From an uncultured Paraglaciecola sp. (GTDB lineage: Bacteria > Pseudomonadota > Gammaproteobacteria > Enterobacterales > Alteromonadaceae), in the NCBI GenBank assembly GCA_905479025.1, contig CAJQKX010000309.1, forward strand, positions 1-11,619: a DNA stretch of 11,619 nucleotides. Reading direction: 5' to 3'. Each line of letters starts with the position of its first letter. Position 1 is the stretch's first letter. Shown here piece by piece: positions 6,090-11,619 of the stretch. Both the position numbers and the translations under genes were made by a program. The notes below the pieces were generated by a model. It did no database searches. It was not told the DNA's origin and was given only the letters and a program-made list of their open reading frames with translations.

Positions 6090-7436
6090 ATGAGCAGTGA
6101 AAGACCGTCGGAACTGATATATCAACTCGATGACAAACCACCCGTTTTAGAAGCATTTTTCGCAGCGATACAACATTTGCTCGCCTCTTTTGTTGGTATT
6201 GTCACTCCAACTCTTATAATCGGAAGCGTTCTAGGGCTGCAGGAACACATACCCTACCTAATCAGCATGGCCCTCATTGCATCGGGAATAGGCACTTTTA
6301 TACAAGCCTATAAACCCTTTGGCATAGGCGCTGGCATGCTCTGTGTGCAAGGTACCAGTTTTGCTTTTTTAGGGGCGATATTAGGTGCCGGGTTTATTGC
6401 TCGTGACGCCGGAGGCGGGCCTGAGGAAATTATAGCGTTAATCACCAGCCTGTGTTTTGTGGGTGCTTTTGTACAAATAGGCCTCAGTCAATTTATCCCA
6501 CGGTTACGTAAAATAGTCACGCCACTGGTGACAGGTATCGTGATCACCAGTATTGGCATTAGCCTGATCAAAGTAGGTATGACTGACTTGGCAGGTGGGG
6601 TGGGTAGCTCTGATTTTGGTAGTCCCGCGAATTTAATGCTGGGCTTTTTTGTGATTGCTGTGATCGTATTGATGAATATATCCAGCAACAACTGGGTTCG
6701 CCTGTCTTCCATTGTGGTCGGCCTTATTGCCGGTTTTGGGCTCGCAGCATTTACAGGTATGCTTGCCCCAGGTGATTTGCTGCCATCAGCAGCCATTAGC
6801 CTGCCTATTCCCTTCAAGTATGGTTTTAACTTTGAACTAGCTGCCTTTATTCCATTGGCGGTGATTTATATCATCAGTTCGGTAGAGACAACCGGTGATA
6901 TTACTGCAAACTGTATTATTTCCGGCCAACCCATTACCGGAGAACGTTATATCCAAAGGATTAAGAGTGGGGTTCTTGGGGATGGCATCAATTCCATGAT
7001 CGCCGCCGTGTTAAATTCATTTCCTAATACTACCTTTAGTCAGAACACTGGGGTGATCCAGCTCACGGGGATCGCCAGCAGACATATCGGCATGTACATC
7101 GCTGGGATTTTAGTCTTGCTTGGCCTATTCCAAGGTGTGGGTGATATGTTGCAACAAATACCCAAACCAGTGTTGGGGGGCGCCACCCTAGTTATGTTTG
7201 GCACAGTGGCGGCAGCGGGTATCAAAATATTGGCATCAGAATACATCGATCGCAGAAAGATGATTATTATTGCTGTTTCCCTTGGTCTTGGCTTGGGCTT
7301 AACACTGGTGCCTGATGTGTTTTCGAAAACACCCGAGCTGGTACAAAATATTTTTAGTTCAGCCGCAGCCACTGCTGGACTTTCGGCAATGTTATTAAGC
7401 TTGCTCTTGCCAGAATTGAAAGAGCAGCAAGAGTAG
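6090..7436 (+). CDS. xanP: XanP/XanQ-like purine permease (NCS2 / NAT family)
   Basis: This 448-residue inner-membrane transporter is close to E. coli XanP in length and in its start (SELIYQLDDKPP, residues 7-18). NCS2 proteins have 14 membrane segments and import nucleobases with protons. The residues known to matter in XanQ are present: H29 in QHLLA of TM1, E266 and D270 in SSVETTGDITA, D298 in LGDGINS, and the NAT signature Q318-N319-T-G-V-I-Q-L-T326-G327. A Gly at the end of that signature is usual in bacterial xanthine permeases. One difference stands out: the TM3 stretch QGTSFAF (88-94) has Ala92 where, from memory, XanP and XanQ carry Asn (N93 in XanQ), a position linked to substrate selectivity. 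The substrate may therefore be xanthine, uric acid or a related purine. AAAGG at 6076-6080, nine bases ahead of the ATG, is the likely ribosome binding site. Confidence 0.93.
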   Translation: MSSERPSELIYQLDDKPPVLEAFFAAIQHLLASFVGIVTPTLIIGSVLGLQEHIPYLISMALIASGIGTFIQAYKPFGIGAGMLCVQGTSFAFLGAILGAGFIARDAGGGPEEIIALITSLCFVGAFVQIGLSQFIPRLRKIVTPLVTGIVITSIGISLIKVGMTDLAGGVGSSDFGSPANLMLGFFVIAVIVLMNISSNNWVRLSSIVVGLIAGFGLAAFTGMLAPGDLLPSAAISLPIPFKYGFNFELAAFIPLAVIYIISSVETTGDITANCIISGQPITGERYIQRIKSGVLGDGINSMIAAVLNSFPNTTFSQNTGVIQLTGIASRHIGMYIAGILVLLGLFQGVGDMLQQIPKPVLGGATLVMFGTVAAAGIKILASEYIDRRKMIIIAVSLGLGLGLTLVPDVFSKTPELVQNIFSSAAATAGLSAMLLSLLLPELKEQQE

Positions 7437-7508
7437 AAAGTACGAGAAGTACAGGAAGAGCGTGATTATATTTATCAGTATCAGGTCAGGTTTTATGGTT
7501 TATGAAAA

Positions 7509-7820
7509 TTAATCATCCAACCGCAGACAAATATTGCAACTAGCCGCTATGCCCTCTTCCATAGTCATAAGGCGATCCACCTTTGGGAACCAATAGCCAA
7601 CGTGGTCTAAACGATTGCCACCTTCAGGTGGCGTTCTAACAATAAGTGGATTTGTAATATAGCTATTTATGGGTTTACCCCCTCGCCTGAAGACACTTAA
7701 CAGCTCGCCATTTTTAGTTTGCAATAAGCATCAATCGTGTGTTGTGCAGGGGTTCAACGGAGTAAGCCAAAGCCTCTCACGTTTCGAGCCAAATGTTGAC
7801 CACTCATCAGATACGTTTGA
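7509..7820 (-). pseudogene. Possible decayed minus-strand gene with an in-frame stop
   Basis: The 511-bp space between the permease and the thioredoxin-like gene has no convincing intact gene. On the minus strand one frame is open from 7820 to the TAA at 7509-7511 except for a single TGA at 7731-7733. Upstream of the TGA it reads SNVSDEWSTFGSKRERLW and on to NPCTTHD. Downstream it reads QTKNGELLSVFRRGG, then TNPLIVRTPPEGGNRLDHVG, and ends MEEGIAASCNICLRLDD. The composition is protein-like and the stretch is long for a non-coding frame. I do not recognise a family. No good start codon with a ribosome binding site exists at the left-hand protein end, and the frame is closed by a TAA just beyond 7820. 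It may be a remnant, or only chance. A perfect palindrome GCCACCT-TC-AGGTGGC (7617-7632) falls inside it and encodes PPEGG. Confidence 0.25.
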
Positions 7821-7948
7821 TTACACATTAGACGCCTATACGCCTGTGCTACTATCGAATCATTATTATTTTTACTTTTAAATAAGGCGCTGCCTTACCA
7901 CGTAAAAATTTATAACGATCCCCATAAATAGGCCGACTAGGAAAGACA

Positions 7949-8746
7949 ATGATAAGAAAAAGCGTGATATTTTTAGTGATGATCTTGGGTGCTTGTTTTA
8001 TAAATAGCGCCTTGGCTGCTGATACTATGCCCGTTTTGCCTGAATACCAGTTTGTACCCAGCAAGACTGTGTTACAGGACATGAATGACAAGCGAAACGC
8101 GGCAATATTAAAGAATAAGCGCTTATTGGTGGTGTTTGGGGCACAGTGGTGCCATGACAGTCGCGGATTGTCACAGCGTTTTTCAACGCCAAAAATGCAC
8201 GCAATATTACAACAGCAATATGAAACGGTATTTGTTGATGTTGGCTATTTTTCCACGGGGTTTGAGGCTATTAAGCAGCTTAACCAGACGATATTTTACG
8301 GTACACCTACTGTTTTAATCATCGACCCGAAGACAAATACTCTATTAAATCAGGCCTCAATCATGCATTGGACTAATGCTGATTCATTAGAGCTAGCCGA
8401 GTATCATGACTATTTCTCTCAAGACTTTGCACTGCCTTTTAAAGCAGGAATGGGCGATACGGCTTTATTGGCTTATTTAGAGAAAATACGTCAGTTTGAG
8501 AACAGACAAGCCACTCGATTATACCGAGCATATCAAATTATAGAGCCATTATTAAAACGCTATGAAGAAACGGATAACGGATCAACAGACGAGTTTAAAC
8601 ACATCTGGGGCGAAGTAAAAAGCTATAGAACAGCCATCCCAAGTGATATAGCAAAACTCATCGATGAGGCAAAAATCAAATCAACACAGGGTGATACAAC
8701 GGCGCTGGCGTTTCCACAATATCCAGCATTCAGCTGGGAAGAATAA
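7949..8746 (+). CDS. Exported thioredoxin-fold protein with a single-cysteine WCHDS active site
   Basis: This 265-residue protein starts with a signal peptide (MIRKSVIFLVMILGACFINS then ALA, cleavage after A23), so it should act in the periplasm. The thioredoxin-like domain covers roughly residues 40-160. A strand, LLVVFGAQ, leads into W67-C68-H69-D70-S71, where the usual CxxC is CHDS, followed by strand VFVDVGYF and the cis-proline loop YGTPTVLIID (P120). With one cysteine it cannot run a standard dithiol cycle; it might work as a monothiol reductase, a mixed-disulphide carrier or a binding protein. The C-terminal third (about 165-265) is a charged helical extension not found in plain thioredoxins. 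AGGAAAG at 7939-7945, three bases before the ATG, is the ribosome binding site. No redox partner is encoded nearby, so the substrate cannot be inferred. Confidence 0.85.
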   Translation: MIRKSVIFLVMILGACFINSALAADTMPVLPEYQFVPSKTVLQDMNDKRNAAILKNKRLLVVFGAQWCHDSRGLSQRFSTPKMHAILQQQYETVFVDVGYFSTGFEAIKQLNQTIFYGTPTVLIIDPKTNTLLNQASIMHWTNADSLELAEYHDYFSQDFALPFKAGMGDTALLAYLEKIRQFENRQATRLYRAYQIIEPLLKRYEETDNGSTDEFKHIWGEVKSYRTAIPSDIAKLIDEAKIKSTQGDTTALAFPQYPAFSWEE

Positions 8747-8808
8747 CACGCAAACTATATTTGCAAACTATTGACTAAGACACTCATTTAAATTGCAGGT
8801 GAATTGCG

Positions 8809-8874
8809 ATGGGTATCTTGTTAAACACTCAGTATTTTAATGGACAAGCAGTGTCGGATGAAATCCGCCACTAG
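8809..8874 (+). CDS. Possible 21-residue micropeptide with good ribosome binding site
   Basis: ATG at 8809 is preceded by AGGTGA (8797-8802) with six bases of spacing, better than the site of the downstream transporter gene. The frame reads MGILLNTQYFNGQAVSDEI, then RH and a stop. Its last codons coincide with a stem-loop, GTG-T-CGGAT / ATCCG-C-CAC (8851-8871, GAA loop). A weak hairpin with a T7 tract follows. It could be a short leader peptide ahead of yigM, a free micropeptide, or chance. Confidence 0.2.
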   Translation: MGILLNTQYFNGQAVSDEIRH

Positions 8875-8889
8875 AGTCATGCTGGTAAA

Positions 8890-8911
8890 CACCCACTGGT
8901 GAGCTTTTTTT
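8890..8911 (+). terminator. Weak candidate intrinsic terminator
   Basis: CACC (8890-8893) pairs with GGTG (8898-8901) around CACT, and GCT/AGC (8881-8883 with 8902-8904) may lengthen the stem with a bulge. Seven T's follow at 8905-8911. It would end the thioredoxin-like transcript, or attenuate transcription into yigM. The stem is short, so the call is tentative. Confidence 0.4.
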
Positions 8912-8950
8912 GTTTATAACAGATAAACTGCAGCCATTAATTATTTAACG

Positions 8951-9799
8951 ATGAAGTTTATGAGCTATTTATTTGCAGTGACTCTGCTTTGGGCATTTTC
9001 ATTTAGTTTAATTGGGGTGTATTTAGCAGGACAAGTTGATGCGTGGTTTAGCGTTTTGATGCGCATTGCGCTGGCGACTTTAGTTTTTTTACCGTTTTTA
9101 AAGTTTAAAAAAACACCCAAACCCTTAGCAATAAAGCTCATGCTCATTGGCGCGATACAACTTGGCGCCATGTATAGTTTTTACTATCACTCCTTTTTAT
9201 ATTTATCTGTACCCGAAGTATTATTATTTACGGTAATGACACCCATTTACATCACCCTGATAAACGATGCACTTGAAAAGCATTTTAACCCGCGTTTTTT
9301 GGTTATAGCCATTATTGCCGTGTGTGGTGCGTTAGCTATTCGCTATGAAAGTATTAATAGTCACTTTTTGATGGGTTTGTTATTAGTGCAGGCCGCCAAT
9401 GTGTGTTTTGCCACAGGGCAAGTGACTTACAAACATTTAATGAGCAACAGTAAGCTGGATCATAAAAATGTTTTTGGGTGGTTTTTTATTGGCGCATTAA
9501 TAGTCGCTACTGTGTGCTATGTTTTATTTGGCAATACAGATAAGTTACCCAGCACAGCAACTCAATGGGGGGTACTCATCTACTTAGGCATAGTTGCTTC
9601 GGGCTTAGGCTATTTTGGATGGAATAAAGGCGCAACCTTAGTCAATGTAGGTGCGTTAGCAGCAATGAATAATGTACTCATTCCAGTAGGTATTGTTGTG
9701 AACGTACTAATATGGAATACAGAGGCCGACATACTGAGGTTGAGCATTGGCGCCGGGATTATTGTGGCCGCATTATTACTTAACAAAATAAACACTTAA
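8951..9799 (+). CDS. yigM: YigM-type biotin transporter (EamA/DMT superfamily)
   Basis: This 282-residue protein has about ten hydrophobic segments in two EamA-like halves. It matches E. coli YigM as I remember it along most of its length: LLWAFSFSLIGVYLAG (12-27) and FSVLMRIALATLVFLPFL (33-50), IRYESINSHFLMGLLLVQ (130-147), and GNTDKLPSTATQWG (194-207) followed by LGIVASGLGYFGWNKGAT (212-229). YigM is the high-affinity biotin importer of E. coli, so biotin uptake is the best guess; it is inferred from similarity. The start is uncertain. ATG at 8951 and ATG at 8960 both lack a good ribosome binding site, and translation might instead be coupled to the short frame just upstream. The last four codons (AAA-ATA-AAC-ACT) and the TAA are part of a tandem repeat that continues into the intergenic region. 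No biotin biosynthesis or BirA gene is in the window. Confidence 0.88.
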   Translation: MKFMSYLFAVTLLWAFSFSLIGVYLAGQVDAWFSVLMRIALATLVFLPFLKFKKTPKPLAIKLMLIGAIQLGAMYSFYYHSFLYLSVPEVLLFTVMTPIYITLINDALEKHFNPRFLVIAIIAVCGALAIRYESINSHFLMGLLLVQAANVCFATGQVTYKHLMSNSKLDHKNVFGWFFIGALIVATVCYVLFGNTDKLPSTATQWGVLIYLGIVASGLGYFGWNKGATLVNVGALAAMNNVLIPVGIVVNVLIWNTEADILRLSIGAGIIVAALLLNKINT

Positions 9800-9843
9800 T
9801 AAGATAAACACTTAACAATAAACACTTAACAATAAACACTTAA
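9788..9843. repeat. Tandem repeat that copies the 3' end of yigM
   Basis: ATAAACACTTAA occurs at 9788, 9804, 9818 and 9832 (periods 16, 14 and 14). The first copy is the end of yigM, encoding I-N-T-stop; the other three follow directly downstream. It looks like repeated slippage or short tandem duplication across the stop codon. Confidence 0.9.
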
Positions 9844-9882
9844 TTTTCGGTGGACAAAATATTGCCTGCTGGCTCGTTATAA

Positions 9883-9938
9883 AATATGAAAATATGAAAA
9901 TATGAAAATATGAAAATGTGAAAATGTGAAAATGTGAA
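9883..9938. repeat. 8-bp microsatellite, seven units in two variants
   Basis: Seven consecutive 8-bp units run without interruption: four AATATGAA (9883-9914) followed by three AATGTGAA (9915-9938), with decayed units at both edges. The unit is not a multiple of three and lies between two convergent genes, so it is probably not translated. Arrays of this kind change copy number easily. Confidence 0.95.
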
Positions 9939-9976
9939 AAGATGACAAAAACTAAGTGTCTGTTGGCCACTTTAAC

Positions 9977-10012
9977 CGACAACTTAACCAGTAACATAAC
10001 CAGCAACTTAAC
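9977..10012. repeat. Three 12-bp degenerate repeats
   Basis: CGACAACTTAAC, CAGTAACATAAC and CAGCAACTTAAC lie head to tail. In one frame they give DNLT-SNIT-SNLT within a 37-codon frame (ATG 9942, stop 10053-10055) that starts just after the 8-bp array. That frame lacks a ribosome binding site and I do not call it a gene. Confidence 0.75.
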
Positions 10013-10066
10013 ACGCTTAGCTGACAAGCCCACGCCACAACGGGCGCTTGGTTAAATATTGCGAGT

Positions 10067-11092
10067 TCACGATGCACAGTAGCGAATGAAATCAGGTATA
10101 CCAATCTTAAGCGCATCTAAGGCAGTTTGGGGTAATAGTACACTGCCGTCGGTTTCAATCATCAAACTACTAATGCAGACACGATAGGACCTAATATCAC
10201 CGGCACAAACTAAATATTCTGGTTCACCTTGAAGCGCCATAGCTGCCACAGTGCCACTTACCCTGGCCTTGTGACTATCTTTGATTGTCTTTAGTTCGTC
10301 AATATGAGCGTCTACGCTGGGGGCACCATCAAAAATATCCACTTGGCCGTTATTTCTAAAGCCTTCCTTTTCAAGCATCGCTAATGCAGGCTTGCCTTGA
10401 TCGTTTGGCCGCCCAATCACGTCTCTGGCTTCTATTGGCAATAAATTAACGTAAATGGGATGTTTTGGCATTAAGTCAGCAATAAATTGATTGCCATTAA
10501 GCGCACCATAAAGATCAGCTTCAGAGTAGCTCATATCAAAAAAGTGTCGTCCTAGTGCTTCCCAAAAAGGTGAACGCCCATTTTCATCAAAGTATCCTCG
10601 CAAATCCGCCATGACGTTATCGGGAAATCGTTCTCTAAACTGGGCCATAAACAGATAGCGACTGCGTGCTAATAGTTTGCCATTCCCATTTTTGCGATAA
10701 GCATCAGTGAGGTATAAAGTGGCCACTTCTGCAAACCCCTCAAAGTGATTGGTGAGATGTAACGTTTCTACTGTCACTTTCTTGTTTATTTGTCGGCTGT
10801 ACTGGGTTTGCTTATTGAGCTTATAAGAATAAAACTGATCATCCATACCCAATTTAGCGATGATACTTGCTGTGCCCACTAATTTCCCTGTATCAGTATC
10901 TTCCATGACCAACAGATAGACTTCACTGCCCGGCTCTTTGATGGTACTGGTGATACTTTTTGATGAAATTAATATTTTTCGCTCTAAGCTTTCTCTGTCT
11001 GGAGGCAGTGTTGTCATTCCGGGCGAAGCTGCCAGAGCAATTTCCATAAGATAGTCTATATCTGTAATCTCTACTGGCCTAACAATGATCAT
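10067..11092 (-). CDS. astA: Arginine N-succinyltransferase AstA
   Basis: This 341-residue protein catalyses arginine + succinyl-CoA to N2-succinylarginine + CoA, the first step of the ammonia-producing AST pathway of arginine catabolism. The AstA pattern runs its full length, with a GNAT-like fold: an N-terminal IVRPVEITDIDYLMEIA followed by SPGMTTLPPD; FAEVATLYLTDAYRKNGNGK (about 119-138) with LLARSRYLFMAQFRERFP; the stretch ADLRGYFDENGRSPFWEALG then RHFFDMSYSEADLYG; and LMPKHPIYVNLLP. The length matches E. coli AstA (344). I choose the ATG at 11092, because the family starts just before the RPVE motif and AAGGTG lies six bases upstream; a TTG at 11110 would add six residues and overlap that site. 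The other ast genes (astC, astD, astB, astE) are not visible. The gene converges with yigM and has a long structured leader, so it is probably transcribed on its own. Confidence 0.96.
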   Translation of the reverse strand: MIIVRPVEITDIDYLMEIALAASPGMTTLPPDRESLERKILISSKSITSTIKEPGSEVYLLVMEDTDTGKLVGTASIIAKLGMDDQFYSYKLNKQTQYSRQINKKVTVETLHLTNHFEGFAEVATLYLTDAYRKNGNGKLLARSRYLFMAQFRERFPDNVMADLRGYFDENGRSPFWEALGRHFFDMSYSEADLYGALNGNQFIADLMPKHPIYVNLLPIEARDVIGRPNDQGKPALAMLEKEGFRNNGQVDIFDGAPSVDAHIDELKTIKDSHKARVSGTVAAMALQGEPEYLVCAGDIRSYRVCISSLMIETDGSVLLPQTALDALKIGIPDFIRYCAS

Positions 11093-11144
11093 AAGCAACA
11101 CCTTGTTCAACGTGAGTGAAAGTACTCTTGTTTTTTTGTGGGAG

Positions 11145-11212
11145 GCAAGTCGTTACTTGCAATCGTGTATCTCACAGACCCGCTAGCCAATGGAACTGTG
11201 AGATGCTTAGCG
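11145..11212 (-). promoter_or_regulatory. Structured leader region upstream of astA
   Basis: ATCTCACAG (11169-11177) and CTGTGAGAT (11196-11204) form a perfect 9-bp inverted repeat with an 18-base loop. Inside that loop CGCTA (11181-11185) is complementary to TAGCG (11208-11212) outside the stem, an interleaved order that could give a pseudoknot. Closer to astA, GCAAGT-CGTT-ACTTGC (11145-11160) is a perfect 6-bp hairpin. None is followed by a T-tract in the astA direction. The elements lie about 50 to 120 bases ahead of the astA start, where a cis-acting RNA or a regulator operator would be. I could not find a clear ArgR box. The repeats are visible; a regulatory role is inference. Confidence 0.4.
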
Positions 11213-11490
11213 GCAGTATTACTGCACGTTTGAAGTATTGGCCATGTAACCTTTGGTTAGTGAGTTAAATACACCACGAGATCAATCACACATTGTCCCA
11301 TTATTTCTGGTGAGAACGATACTATTATCTGCCCCTCCTAATCTTGACTGGAAACAGCTCTCAATTTTAAGTGAGTTACGATAGATGCCTTGATCAATTG
11401 GTTAATCAATTGGAGGTTCTTTTAGCAAAAATAAAAATAGAGTGGGTGTTTTTCCCGGCTGCTCTGGGTTTGCCAGCTACCCTGCGCAAA
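11213..11490. other. Intergenic region with no confident gene
   Basis: No confident gene is seen. A 9-bp direct repeat ATCAATTGG occurs at 11393-11401 and 11405-11413, overlapping an inverted repeat TTGAT / ATCAA (11390-11394 with 11405-11409). A 40-codon plus-strand frame, GTG 11371 to TAA 11491-11493, ends exactly where the terminator stem begins and contains a helical-looking segment (CLDQLVNQLEVLLAKIKIEW). It has no good ribosome binding site, so it stays a weak possibility. The astA promoter should be in this stretch or just below it, but I cannot place it. Confidence 0.4.
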
Positions 11491-11491
11491 T

Positions 11492-11522
11492 AAAAAAGCC
11501 CTTGTGCGCATGCAAGGGCTTT
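11492..11522 (-). terminator. Bidirectional rho-independent terminator
   Basis: AAAGCCCTTG (11495-11504) pairs perfectly with CAAGGGCTTT (11513-11522) around an eight-base TGCGCATG loop. In the minus direction the stem runs into TTTTTTA, an excellent U-tract, and it lies 21 bases past the stop codon of the right-edge gene. In the plus direction a weaker TTTGTTTCTT follows. It separates the right-edge gene from astA. Confidence 0.9.
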
Positions 11523-11543
11523 GTTTCTTAAATAGTTTAGTGA

Positions 11544-11619
11544 TTATAGTTGATTAGATTGAATGTATTCATCCACATACTCAGAAAGCACATTCAATGG
11601 TACGGGGCCATTTTTGAGA
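11544..11619 (-). CDS. C-terminal end of an unidentified gene, cut by the window edge
   Basis: On the minus strand an open frame enters from beyond the right edge and ends at TAA (11544-11546). The last 24 residues read LKNGPVPLNVLSEYVDEYIQ then SNQL. The tail looks helical and acidic. It is too short for me to name a family. The coding call rests on the open frame, the protein-like composition and the intrinsic terminator placed directly after its stop codon in the same direction. It lies upstream of astA on the same strand but is insulated from it by that terminator. Confidence 0.65.
   Translation of the reverse strand, partial: LKNGPVPLNVLSEYVDEYIQSNQL

Noticed and set aside
7745..7770. 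tRNA-like T-arm (GGGGTTCAAC)
   Set aside because: The flanking bases do not form a T-stem and no other arms of a tRNA are present.
7669..7881. 70-codon plus-strand frame opposite the possible pseudogene
   Set aside because: No ribosome binding site and no recognisable pattern; the minus-strand frame has the more protein-like sequence.
9883..9938. CRISPR array
   Set aside because: The units are 8 bp with no spacers and no cas genes.
9812..10033. 73-codon minus-strand frame rich in Phe, Tyr and His
   Set aside because: Its composition is only the translation of the 8-bp and 12-bp repeats.
10026..10050. Terminator for astA (imperfect AAGCCC / GGGCGCTT inverted repeat)
   Set aside because: The stem needs a bulge and no T-tract follows in the astA direction.

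Overview
The window looks like chromosomal DNA of a marine gammaproteobacterium of the Alteromonadales type (Glaciecola, Paraglaciecola or Alteromonas relatives). This is inferred from a moderately AT-rich base composition, a signal-peptide TonB-dependent receptor without an STN domain, an AstA arginine succinyltransferase and a close relative of the E. coli biotin transporter YigM. I see no transposase, phage gene, CRISPR array, rRNA or tRNA. Most of the window reads as ordinary chromosome with long, repeat-bearing intergenic spaces.

Left part (1-2409), lipid-linked genes on the + strand: the C-terminal part of a DUF1295 membrane protein (steroid 5-alpha-reductase / ICMT-like), a membrane di-iron fatty acid desaturase with all three histidine boxes, and a PaaI-type hotdog thioesterase. 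Between the first two lie four 18-bp tandem repeats and a very stable G6/C6 stem-loop. A second G6/C6 inverted repeat follows the thioesterase.

Middle part (2410-7436): a 107-residue protein of unknown function is preceded by a near-perfect LexA operator lying directly on a TATAAT -10 element, so it is very probably an SOS gene. A TonB-dependent receptor with its own intrinsic terminator and a XanP/XanQ-like NCS2 purine permease follow. Together the last two could form an outer-plus-inner membrane route for a purine or purine-like compound; this is inferred from proximity only.

Right part (7437-11619): a gene-poor stretch holds a possible decayed minus-strand reading frame. Then come a secreted thioredoxin-fold protein with a single-cysteine WCHDS site, a YigM-type biotin transporter, and, converging on it from the minus strand, astA (first step of arginine succinyltransferase catabolism). 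The space between yigM and astA contains three unrelated tandem repeats within about 225 bp (units of 14-16, 8 and 12 bp). The astA leader contains nested and interleaved inverted repeats. The right edge holds a bidirectional intrinsic terminator and the last 24 codons of an unidentified minus-strand gene.

The best candidate for something undescribed is the LexA-controlled 107-residue protein. The repeat cluster at the yigM-astA junction and the structured astA leader are next.
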